A stretch of 8,394 bases of DNA from Planctomycetaceae bacterium (GTDB lineage Bacteria; Planctomycetota; Planctomycetia; Pirellulales; Pirellulaceae), in the NCBI GenBank assembly GCA_024642765.1, contig JAHEAM010000153.1, positions 1-8,394 of the forward strand. Reading direction: 5' to 3'. A program made the position numbers and the translations under genes. Shown piece by piece: positions 1 through 6,485 of this stretch. Positions within the stretch are counted from its first letter, which is position 1; every line of letters begins with the position of its first letter. Under the pieces are notes generated by a model. It saw only the letters and a list, made by a program, of their open reading frames with translations. It did not search any database and was not told the DNA's origin.

Positions 1-40
1 AGCCTGCAACTCAAGAGCCTGCAACTCAAGAACCTGCAAT
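1..40 (+). repeat. 15-bp in-frame tandem repeat encoding PATQE
   Basis: AGCCTGCAACTCAAG occurs exactly at 1-15 and 16-30. A third, degenerate partial copy (AACCTGCAA) starts at 31. The unit is five codons (P-A-T-Q-E), so copy-number changes keep the frame. The array probably continues to the left of the window. It forms a Pro/Glu/Thr-rich linker inside the chaperone-like protein. Confidence 0.8.
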
Positions 41-1040
41 GGAGCAGATACCGGAAACAACGTCAGTGACAGGTCAACAAGACGAGCCTGTATTTCGCGC
101 AAAGCCTTTGGTTGATGTCGCTGAAGATATCAAACGAAGAATGAAGATGATGGATGCAAGAGATGCAGTTCGAAAAGCCATGGAGGCTGCTGACGAGGAA
201 GTCCGCTCCTACCAATCAGAGTACTTTGATTGGAAAGGTCAGAAGAGCGAAGGCGACGAAAACGTTGAGGCTGAATTCCCACTTTACAAGGGTGAGGAAT
301 TTGCCAAAAAGCACAACCTTACGTTTGTCGAAACTGATTTGTTATCTCGCCAAGAATTGTTGTTAAATAAAGAATTGACGGAAGCTCAAGCCTTTCTCAA
401 TAACAACCTATACAAGATTTCCGATGTTGTCGATTCAATGTACGATCAGCAAAGTGAATACGACCCGATGGCCATCCCAGATATCTTGCACGCAAAAGAA
501 TACAAAATCTGGTTTGCCGAAAAGCAAAAGCAGAAAGTTCCAACCTTGGCTGAAGCGAAAGAGGATGTCAAAAAGTATTGGAAACGTCAAAAAGCCTTTG
601 AAGCCGCAATGGTGGACGCTAAGAAAATTGCTGAAGATTCCAACGCAGCAAAAAGTAGTTTGGCCAAGATGTTCAAAGAGCGTGTTACCGAGACAGGACA
701 GTTTGCTTGGTTTTCAAGTCGTGAAGACTTTGGACTGTCCAAACCCGCGGGAGTCGAGGACCCAGGTGACAAGTTTATGGAGACGGCCTTTGGGTTAGGC
801 ATTGGCAAGGCCGGTGTTGCTCCCAATTTTTCAAACGATATCGTTTACGTTATTCGAATCATAGAACGAGACACTCGCACAGATGCAGAGCTCAATACGG
901 CATTCATCGAGGCCGTTTCCAAGGTTCAGCAACTTCCACTCGAGGTTCAACAAGCCAATGCGGGTTACGTCGATGAGCTTATGCAAGCCTGGCGAGAAGA
1001 GTTTTTCAAAGAGATGCAAGTGAAAAGAATCGGTGAGTAA
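1..1040 (+). CDS. PpiD/SurA-like periplasmic chaperone / peptidyl-prolyl isomerase, C-terminal part (5' end outside the window)
   Basis: The reading frame is open to the left edge (first full codon at 3) and encodes PATQEPATQEPA just before the first ATG at 39. That ATG is therefore internal and the true start lies outside the window. After the Pro/Glu-rich linker comes a charged, helical stretch (about 114-215). A helical segment beginning VPTLAEAKEDVKKYWKRQKA (537-638) is the type found near the C-terminus of PpiD/SurA-like proteins. It is followed by FAWFSS (about 702), FMETAFGLGIGKAGVAPN (774-827) and VYVIRIIER (843-869), which resemble the closing strands of these chaperones, where the protein reports on cargo release in the periplasm. 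No clear parvulin catalytic core can be pointed to in the visible part, so isomerase activity is not shown. Family assignment rests on remembered pattern similarity, not a search. The gene ends in TAA and converges on the sigma-factor gene. Confidence 0.6.
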   Translation, partial: PATQEPATQEPAMEQIPETTSVTGQQDEPVFRAKPLVDVAEDIKRRMKMMDARDAVRKAMEAADEEVRSYQSEYFDWKGQKSEGDENVEAEFPLYKGEEFAKKHNLTFVETDLLSRQELLLNKELTEAQAFLNNNLYKISDVVDSMYDQQSEYDPMAIPDILHAKEYKIWFAEKQKQKVPTLAEAKEDVKKYWKRQKAFEAAMVDAKKIAEDSNAAKSSLAKMFKERVTETGQFAWFSSREDFGLSKPAGVEDPGDKFMETAFGLGIGKAGVAPNFSNDIVYVIRIIERDTRTDAELNTAFIEAVSKVQQLPLEVQQANAGYVDELMQAWREEFFKEMQVKRIGE

Positions 1041-1218
1041 TTGCCGCTAAAGTTTCTCAATGAGGACGCCCACCGCTCACATCGAGTGGACGCCCAAATC
1101 ACTTTGAATTCGTCAAGTCAAAAAACTGAGTTAGCAGGCGTTTTCAAAATCGAGCGTTGCTGAAAACCTGTGCCGCGAAACACATGACAATGCAAAATGT
1201 CTGCTCTATGTTTTTTTT
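1041..1218. other. Convergent intergenic gap with two small hairpins and a T-tract
   Basis: This gap lies between the stop codons of two converging genes. It holds a 9-bp direct repeat GGACGCCCA (1064-1072 and 1088-1096). Between the repeats is a small stem, CCGCTC (1073-1078) with GAGTGG (1084-1089), which needs one G-U pair. A second stem is GTTTTCA (1140-1146) with TGAAAAC (1161-1167), extendable by CAG/CTG (1135-1137/1168-1170) across a 2-nt bulge. A run of eight T lies at 1211-1218. None of the hairpins abuts the T-run, so this is not a textbook terminator, although some of it may end transcription of the rightward gene. No coding potential is evident. Confidence 0.4.
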
Positions 1219-2148
1219 CTAATAGGGCATCGTGAGATCCATATCCAGCGGATCTCGGAGTCCGTCGCCCAATCGCCGCAGAGCTTCGGTTTCTATTTGG
1301 CGAACTCGTTCACGGGTCAGGCCTAGCTTTTCACCGATTTCTTTGAGCGTATGGGGCTCTGTATCGTCGAGTCCGAATCGCATCTTCAAAACGGTTGCTT
1401 CGCGTTCGTCTAAGTCTCCCATCATCTCCTTGACGTTATTGAGTACGTCGTTTTCGAGCAACGCATTGTCGGGTGATTGCATTCGTTCATCCATGACCAT
1501 GTCACCGAGCGTCCATCCAGAATCGCTTTGATCCGTCGTGGGTGTGGCGTTGTAGATTTGGATTGCCTTCTTGATAATTGGTAATTTGCGTTTCTGCAAA
1601 CCCAACAAACGAGCAATTTCTTCCGGTGTTGGATTGCGACCGAGTTCATCTGAAAGTCGCACGGTTGCACGACGCCACTTGGAGAGCAATTCCACCATAT
1701 ACGCAGGAATACGAATTGTTTTTGCGCTATTGATTAATGCTCGCTTTATCGATTGCTTGATCCAATAACTGGCATAGGTGCTGAACCGCGTGCCCATGGT
1801 GGGGTCAAAGCCTTCGACGGCTCGCAGTAGGCCCAAGTTGCCTTCTTCGATCAGATCCTGAAGACCAAGGCCCTTACCTGTATAGCCTCGCGCGATGTTG
1901 ACAACCAAACGCAAGTTGGCGCGAACCATCCGATCGCGTGCTTGCGCATCCCCCACAGCAATTCGCTCTGCCAAAAACTTTTCGTCGGCAGCTGTCAATA
2001 ATTTCGTCTCGTTTATTTCCCGCAAGTAAATTTCAAGAGGAGTTTGAACTGCTGAAATATCCTTCGAACGACTGCGCCGCGTCGCCTTTAATAGATCGAG
2101 GGATTCCATTTCACGGATGTCAGTAATTTCAAAATCGTCGCTGGACAT
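1219..2148 (-). CDS. RNA polymerase sigma-70 factor, RpoD/SigA-like, short form
   Basis: This is a 309-residue sigma factor that directs RNA polymerase to promoters. Region 1.2 begins at TPLEIYLREI (residues 36-45). Region 2 includes LRLVVNIARGY (79-89), DLIEEGNLGLLRAVEGFDP (98-116) and the -10-reading helix STYASYWIKQSIKRAL (123-138). Region 3 starts at KTIRIPAYM (143-151) and runs to about 220. Region 4 ends in a helix-turn-helix with LTRERVRQIETEALRRL (277-293). Region 1.1 and the large non-conserved insert of E. coli RpoD are absent, so it could be the principal sigma or a group 2 paralogue. The start at 2148 is preferred because AGAGGAA sits six bases before this ATG. A longer reading from 2190 would add 14 unusual residues and place that ribosome site inside the gene. 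It is divergent from mnmE, and no convincing promoter of its own is visible. Confidence 0.93.
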   Translation of the reverse strand: MSSDDFEITDIREMESLDLLKATRRSRSKDISAVQTPLEIYLREINETKLLTAADEKFLAERIAVGDAQARDRMVRANLRLVVNIARGYTGKGLGLQDLIEEGNLGLLRAVEGFDPTMGTRFSTYASYWIKQSIKRALINSAKTIRIPAYMVELLSKWRRATVRLSDELGRNPTPEEIARLLGLQKRKLPIIKKAIQIYNATPTTDQSDSGWTLGDMVMDERMQSPDNALLENDVLNNVKEMMGDLDEREATVLKMRFGLDDTEPHTLKEIGEKLGLTRERVRQIETEALRRLGDGLRDPLDMDLTMPY

Positions 2149-2160
2149 GGAACTTCCTCT
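2149..2160 (-). promoter_or_regulatory. Shine-Dalgarno site that fixes the sigma-factor start
   Basis: On the minus strand AGAGGAA is followed by six bases (GTTCC plus overlap) and then ATG at 2148. This supports starting at MSSDDF rather than at the ATG 42 bases upstream. Confidence 0.6.
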
Positions 2161-2301
2161 GCAAATACGGTTCGGATTATTTGACTGCAAGAAAAGTATC
2201 GGGAGACTTCTGTTAATATCTGCAGACTAGTCAAAAGATAACGGACCAAAACGACTTTTATGAATTTGCCGATTACTCACGTCGCGTCGATTTTTTCACG
2301 C

Positions 2302-2307
2302 TATAAT
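2302..2307 (+). promoter_or_regulatory. Putative -10 box of the mnmE promoter
   Basis: A perfect TATAAT lies 51 bases before the mnmE start, in the divergent intergenic region. The -35 region at a 16-18 base spacing (about 2278-2285) does not resemble TTGACA, and there is no TGn extension, so only the -10 element is supported. Transcription would begin near 2314 and leave a leader of about 45 bases. Confidence 0.45.
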
Positions 2308-2342
2308 TACTGGAATTGGTTGCAACAACGCGCCAGGTTGTG

Positions 2343-2349
2343 AAAGGAC
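2343..2349 (+). promoter_or_regulatory. Ribosome binding site for the TTG start of mnmE
   Basis: AAAGGAC lies about nine bases upstream of TTG at 2359. An in-frame stop at 2353-2355 rules out any earlier start. Two consecutive TTG codons (2359 and 2362) are available; the first is chosen. Confidence 0.5.
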
Positions 2350-2358
2350 TTTTGAACA

Positions 2359-3747
2359 TTGTTGGATTTGACGCTGGAAGACACCATCGCTGCCATTGCA
2401 TCGCCCATGAACGCAAGTGCGCGTGGCATCATTCGAGTCAGTGGTCCGTTGACGGCGATGTGTGTCCAGCGATTCTTTCGGCCCACTGCGAACGGCACGT
2501 CAATCCAACGCAAACACGCAGTGCAGGTCTCGGGCAGTTTTGCACTCCAAGATTCTTTGATACCGGGGCAATTGCTCTTTTGGCCAACGGAGCAAAGTTA
2601 CACTCGGCAGGTCTGCGCTGAATTTCACTTACCAGGCTCATTGCCTATTTTGAACTTGTTCATGAAACAACTGGGAGAAACGGGTATCCGCGGCGCTCGG
2701 CCTGGTGAGTTTACGCTGCGGGCCTTCCTCGGCGGGAGGATTGATTTGACGCAGGCGGAAGCTGTGTTGGCCGTTATCGATGCGCAACATGCAGCATCGT
2801 TTCAAACAGCACTGCAGCAGTTGGCTGGTGGCCTAGCGAACCCATTTCATGCAATTCGTGAGTCGTTGTTGAATTTAGTTGCGGACCTGGAAGCGGGACT
2901 CGATTTTGTCGAGGAAGACATTGAGTTCGTTTCAAGTCAACAACTACAAACTATTTTGGGGCAATGTCTGGAGACATTGACTACTATTCACTCGCAAATG
3001 AATTCTCGAACGGAATCGTCCGGTGCGATTCGCGTTGCTTTGCTCGGTCACCCCAACGTTGGGAAAAGTAGTTTGTTTAACCGTTTGGCGCACGAAGCGT
3101 TGGCTGTGGTTTCGTCGGTGCCTGGTACGACGCGCGACTTCCTGGTAGCGAGAATTCAGCACAAGAATCAAACTATCGAATTGTTCGATACTGCCGGAAT
3201 CGACGAACTTGAGAACGTTGACTCGACAGGATCTCGTTCTTTAGAGATGATTGAATGGCAATCCCAAAGCAAATCACACGCAATTTCCGGACAATCGGAC
3301 TTGGTGGTGGTTTGTATCGATTCGACTCGACCGACGACAAATTGGGAGTTGTCCCAATGGAACTCCATCGACGAACGCACTCTCGTTGTTCTAACAAAAC
3401 TAGATATGGAGATTGAAGAAACTATTTCGTTAAAGGGAATCGCGACCAGTGCGAAAACTGGGCGCGGAATGGACGAATTATTAGATAAGGTCGTTGAAAA
3501 AAATCGAGCATTGAACCACAATACAACCGGGTGGCTGATCTCGACCAACGCTCGTTGTTTTGAATCAGTTTGCCAGGCCACGAATTCTCTGTTGGCCGCA
3601 AGATCCGCCAACCTACAAAACCTTGGCGATGAAATTGTAGCCAGCGAAATCCGACTTGCTCTGGAATCTATAGGTGAAATCGTTGGCGTGGTCCATAACG
3701 AAGAAATTCTTGATCGCCTTTTCAGTCGTTTCTGTATCGGCAAATAG
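2359..3747 (+). CDS. mnmE: tRNA uridine-5-carboxymethylaminomethyl(34) synthesis GTPase MnmE
   Basis: MnmE works with MnmG to install the (carboxymethyl)aminomethyl group on wobble U34 of certain tRNAs, using a folate one-carbon unit and K+-stimulated GTP hydrolysis. The 462 residues are close to the 454 of E. coli. The N-terminal folate-binding domain has DTIAAIASP (8-16), GIIRVSGP (23-30) and GEFTLRAFLGGRIDLTQAEAV (116-136). The inserted G domain has G1 GHPNVGKS (230-237, including the K+-binding Asn), G2 GTTRD (256-260), G3 DTAG (277-280), G4 TKLD (346-349) and G5 SAKTG (364-368). The C-terminus is FCIGK with the catalytic Cys at 459. The start is TTG at 2359, with AAAGGA about ten bases upstream and an in-frame TGA at 2353. 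The next ATG (2407) would delete the conserved N-terminal strand. Switch II is atypical: DTAGIDELENVDSTG replaces the usual DTAGLRE...VERIG, so the Glu that drives catalysis in E. coli appears as Asp. Confidence 0.96.
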   Translation: MLDLTLEDTIAAIASPMNASARGIIRVSGPLTAMCVQRFFRPTANGTSIQRKHAVQVSGSFALQDSLIPGQLLFWPTEQSYTRQVCAEFHLPGSLPILNLFMKQLGETGIRGARPGEFTLRAFLGGRIDLTQAEAVLAVIDAQHAASFQTALQQLAGGLANPFHAIRESLLNLVADLEAGLDFVEEDIEFVSSQQLQTILGQCLETLTTIHSQMNSRTESSGAIRVALLGHPNVGKSSLFNRLAHEALAVVSSVPGTTRDFLVARIQHKNQTIELFDTAGIDELENVDSTGSRSLEMIEWQSQSKSHAISGQSDLVVVCIDSTRPTTNWELSQWNSIDERTLVVLTKLDMEIEETISLKGIATSAKTGRGMDELLDKVVEKNRALNHNTTGWLISTNARCFESVCQATNSLLAARSANLQNLGDEIVASEIRLALESIGEIVGVVHNEEILDRLFSRFCIGK

Positions 3748-3783
3748 TACTAGCCCGTCACATTTGTTTTCTTTTTTGAGTAC

Positions 3784-5193
3784 ATGAATATTTCCAAACT
3801 TGCTTTCGTAGTCGCTGTTTGTTTGTCTGAAATGCTTATTTCTATATCTGTGGCCCAGCAGGTTGGTGAGCGAGTTGCGATCATGGTCAACGGCGACGCC
3901 AAGATTCGCGACAAGATTGTAGATCAAATCTATGCCGGCGAGGTACATAAGGTCATCGCGGTTGACGGTAATTGGTGCGCATTAGAGGACGTCGGCGGTT
4001 GGGTACCGGTGCGAAATGTCATGCAATTGGAAACAGCCAAGAAGCAATTCGACCAGCGTATCCTAAAGAATCGCGACGATTGGGACGCGTATGCAACTCG
4101 AGGCTTGATCCTGTTTGAAATGGATGAATTGACTCAAGCCTTTACTGACTTAAACAATGCGCTGCGCTTGATGCCCACGAACGCTACGCTTTGGAATAAC
4201 CGAGGTCGCGTGCTGAAGGCCCAAGGTAAATTGCCGTTGGCGGTAGGCGATTTCAGGAAGGCAATCGAACTGAACCCTAAGTATGCTTACGCTTTTTTCA
4301 ATTTGGCATTGGTTCAGTATGGAATGAATAACTTTAAAGAGAGTATTGGCAACTACGACAAGGCCATTCAACTCGACCAAAAAGAAGTTTGGTTCTACGT
4401 CAATCGCGGTCACGCCAAACATGCTGCGGGCGACTCAGACGGTGCTTTGGCAGATTATGCGGCGGCAGAAAAAATCAATCCCCGGGTTCCCGAGATTTTA
4501 GTCGGTCGCAGTAATGTCTATTTAACACTCAATAAATTTGACGAAGCGTTGGTGGCTGCCGCACGGGCTGTAGCGGTCGATAAAAAAGATGCTGCAGCAC
4601 TGAATTCATTAGGCTGGGTTAAGTACAAACAGAAAGATTACGATGGCGCGATCAAGGCGCTTTCTGAGGCTATACGCATTGCTCCCGCATTGCCACTGGC
4701 GTACACAAATCGGGGAGTTGTTTACAATGATATGAAACAATATGACAACGCCCTGAAAGATCTGAATCGATCGATTGGCCTTCAGCAAGACGTCGCAATC
4801 GTGTATGTGAATCGCGGCAATGTATTTCTCAATACCGGCGAATTTGCAAAAGCCAAGGAAGATTTCGAAAAGGGCTTGAAGCTATCGGCTGATATCGCTG
4901 AGACCAATGGGGGGCTGGCATGGCTACTTGCCGTTTGTCCCGACGAGAAATTCCGTGATGGCAAACGGGCCGTGGAATTGGCCAGGAGATCTTGCGAGAT
5001 AACGGAATGGAAGGTTGGCAATTACCTCGACACTTTCGCCGCGGCAAATGCTGAGGCGGGCAATTTTGAGGATGCCGTCAAGTATGCGAAGGAATCGTTG
5101 GAATATGCATCCAACGACGAAAAAGAGAAATTTCAGGCAAGACTAAATTCGTTTGAAAATCAAAAAGCCTACCGAAGTGAGCATTCCAAGTAG
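3784..5193 (+). CDS. Exported SH3-like plus tetratricopeptide-repeat protein
   Basis: The 469-residue product begins with a signal peptide (Lys5, a hydrophobic core from 6 to about 22, predicted cleavage after SVA at 24), so it should act outside the cytoplasm. Residues about 26-80 (VGERVAIM...KVIAVDGNWCALEDVGGWVPV) look like a bacterial SH3-like fold, often a peptidoglycan- or peptide-binding module. From 100 to 371 there are eight contiguous, perfectly phased 34-residue TPRs: 100, 134, 168, 202, 236, 270, 304 and 338 are the first residues. Two less regular helical pairs follow, including AWLLAVCPDEKFRDGKRAVELA (379-400), a sequence style frequent in planctomycete TPR proteins. TPRs usually mediate protein-protein contacts; the partner is unknown. 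It begins 36 bases after the mnmE stop with only a weak ribosome site (TTGAGT) and is probably co-transcribed. No functional tie to tRNA modification is evident. Confidence 0.85.
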   Translation: MNISKLAFVVAVCLSEMLISISVAQQVGERVAIMVNGDAKIRDKIVDQIYAGEVHKVIAVDGNWCALEDVGGWVPVRNVMQLETAKKQFDQRILKNRDDWDAYATRGLILFEMDELTQAFTDLNNALRLMPTNATLWNNRGRVLKAQGKLPLAVGDFRKAIELNPKYAYAFFNLALVQYGMNNFKESIGNYDKAIQLDQKEVWFYVNRGHAKHAAGDSDGALADYAAAEKINPRVPEILVGRSNVYLTLNKFDEALVAAARAVAVDKKDAAALNSLGWVKYKQKDYDGAIKALSEAIRIAPALPLAYTNRGVVYNDMKQYDNALKDLNRSIGLQQDVAIVYVNRGNVFLNTGEFAKAKEDFEKGLKLSADIAETNGGLAWLLAVCPDEKFRDGKRAVELARRSCEITEWKVGNYLDTFAAANAEAGNFEDAVKYAKESLEYASNDEKEKFQARLNSFENQKAYRSEHSK

Positions 5194-5255
5194 AACTGAT
5201 TTTTCAATCCCAGGACTCCAGGACTTAGGTGTGTCGGTAGGAGAATCGAAAATTG
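5194..5255. repeat. Convergent gap with an 8-bp tandem repeat
   Basis: This is a 62-base gap between the stops of the TPR gene and the GTPase gene. CCAGGACT occurs twice in tandem (5210-5217, 5218-5225). No hairpin followed by a T-run is visible for either gene, so how transcription ends here is unclear. Confidence 0.6.
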
Positions 5256-6251
5256 TTAGGAAGTGTGTATTTCTACAACGTCTTTGTCGTGTAATTCGTA
5301 GTCGGCGTTGACGGTTGAACCGGGATGAAGTCTCGATCCCCAAACTTTTGCGCTCTTGAAATGGGCCGCTAGGTCAAGGTGAACGAGTTCAGCGAGATCG
5401 AGCAATGTACTTCCGCGTTTAAGTGTGAACGGACGATCCAAGTCAGCATCTTTTTTGGATGGCGATTTGGTGTAAACTCGAATCGAATCCATGGACTCAT
5501 AGATCGCGAGTTTGAGCTCGTTTAGCCCAAACATGCATTGGCATGAAATTTGGAATCTATCAAAGTTTCGTCCCAGCTGTTCCTCGAAAAAAGCTAGTCG
5601 ATCGGCAGCCTGCGGATGGTCAATCTTGTTTAGGACCAATAGGGTTCGCGTGCACGTCACGCCAATGTCATGTTCGTCGATGTAGGTCGTGCTGGTTAGG
5701 CGAGTTTTCGATGCAGCGAATTGTTTTAAGACATCGACGTAGTCCTGGCTACCGTCGTCACGCCCAAGATCGACAAGCAAAAGCACCAATTCTGCCCCGC
5801 GAACTAAGTTTTGGGTTGTTGCGTCAAAAACGTCGGCTGTGATTGCCGGCGTGTCAATCAATTGAACAAAGACGTCTTCCCAAGGCATCATGCCTGGCTG
5901 CGGCTCTCGGGTGGTGAACGGGTAGTCGGCGATCTCTGGATTCGCACGTGTTAGGACAGATAGCAATTTGCTTTTACCAGCGTTAGGACCGCCAATAATT
6001 ATCGCGCGCCCTGCACCTTGACGAGGAATTCTCAAGGCAGCAGCTTTGGATGGCTTGCTTTGGGATCTAGTAATCTCATCTTTAAGACGGCTGATTTTTT
6101 GTTTCAGGTCGGCTTGCAGTTTGTCGGTGCCTTTGTGTTTAGGCAGTTCGATTAACATCGTCTGTAAACAGGCCAACACGTCTTGCGGCGTACTTGCCTC
6201 GCGATAGGCTCGTTCGGCTTTAAGGTATTGTTGAGTCAGATTTGCGGGCAT
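5256..6251 (-). CDS. DRG/OBG-type GTPase with C-terminal TGS domain
   Basis: This 331-residue protein belongs to the TRAFAC OBG-HflX group, closest by eye to the DRG branch (developmentally regulated GTP-binding proteins, which associate with ribosomes in eukaryotes and archaea). A helical N-terminus includes LPKHKGTDKLQADLKQKISR (36-55), matching the KGTE-L-LKAKLAKLR helix of DRGs. The G domain has G1 GGPNAGKS (87-94), G2 YPFTT (110-114), an atypical G3 DTPA (133-136), G4 NKID (208-211) and G5 SCQ (236-238). The TGS domain (about 257-330) starts IRVYTK and contains HLDLAAHFKSAKVWGS (291-306) and DKDVVEIH (322-329), nearly the DRG consensus. The usual glycine-rich switch II (DxPGxIEGA...GxG) is missing, so nucleotide hydrolysis may be slow or may work differently. 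No good Shine-Dalgarno site precedes the ATG at 6251 (ACAACAAAG). A role in translation or ribosome quality control is inferred from the family only. Confidence 0.85.
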   Translation of the reverse strand: MPANLTQQYLKAERAYREASTPQDVLACLQTMLIELPKHKGTDKLQADLKQKISRLKDEITRSQSKPSKAAALRIPRQGAGRAIIIGGPNAGKSKLLSVLTRANPEIADYPFTTREPQPGMMPWEDVFVQLIDTPAITADVFDATTQNLVRGAELVLLLVDLGRDDGSQDYVDVLKQFAASKTRLTSTTYIDEHDIGVTCTRTLLVLNKIDHPQAADRLAFFEEQLGRNFDRFQISCQCMFGLNELKLAIYESMDSIRVYTKSPSKKDADLDRPFTLKRGSTLLDLAELVHLDLAAHFKSAKVWGSRLHPGSTVNADYELHDKDVVEIHTS

Positions 6252-6306
6252 CTTTGTTGTGATTGATTGCTAAAGTCCATTGTGTGGGTTGAGTCCTGGA
6301 ACCAGC

Positions 6307-6340
6307 TGACATTGTCTGTCAAAGGCAACGTTTGGCAACT
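6307..6340. promoter_or_regulatory. Repeat cluster upstream of the DRG-like gene (possible operator)
   Basis: Within 34 bases lie an inverted repeat TGACA (6307-6311) / TGTCA (6317-6321) and a direct repeat GGCAAC (6324-6329, 6334-6339) with a ten-base period, about one helical turn. They sit 56-89 bases upstream of the start at 6251, where a regulator could bind. The minus-strand reading contains TTGACA, but no acceptable -10 box follows at 16-18 bases. Confidence 0.25.
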
Positions 6341-6410
6341 GTATTTCAATATGACACAAGGTGAAACTTGATGGACGGAACACCTATGGTTTATTCAAAT
6401 TGCGCATGAA

Positions 6411-6441
6411 AAAGACCGCAAATTAGTTTTTTGCGGTCTTT
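6411..6441 (-). terminator. Intrinsic terminator of the Cys-rich protein gene
   Basis: A perfect 12-bp stem, AAAGACCGCAAA (6411-6422) with TTTGCGGTCTTT (6430-6441), encloses a 7-base loop. On the minus strand the descending arm runs into T residues (the A-run 6409-6413 on the plus strand). It lies 45 bases past the stop codon of the gene at 6486-7466. Confidence 0.85.
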
Positions 6442-6485
6442 CGGTAATGCACTCAATTGATGTCGGATCTTAACCGACATGCAGT

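Noticed and set aside
39..1040. ATG at 39 as the true start of the first gene
   Set aside because: The frame stays open to the window edge and the upstream codons continue a PATQE repeat, so the gene starts further left.
1140..1218. Rho-independent terminator for the first gene
   Set aside because: The best stem (1140-1167) is 43 bases from the T8 run and nothing stable abuts the run; noted only as part of the gap.
3168..3743. 191-codon open frame on the minus strand
   Set aside because: It is fully antisense to the G domain of mnmE, its product has no recognisable motif, and it has no ribosome site; it is a shadow frame.
6312..6322. TTGACA as a -35 box for the DRG-like gene
   Set aside because: The hexamer is perfect on the minus strand, but no sequence resembling TATAAT lies 16-18 bases downstream.
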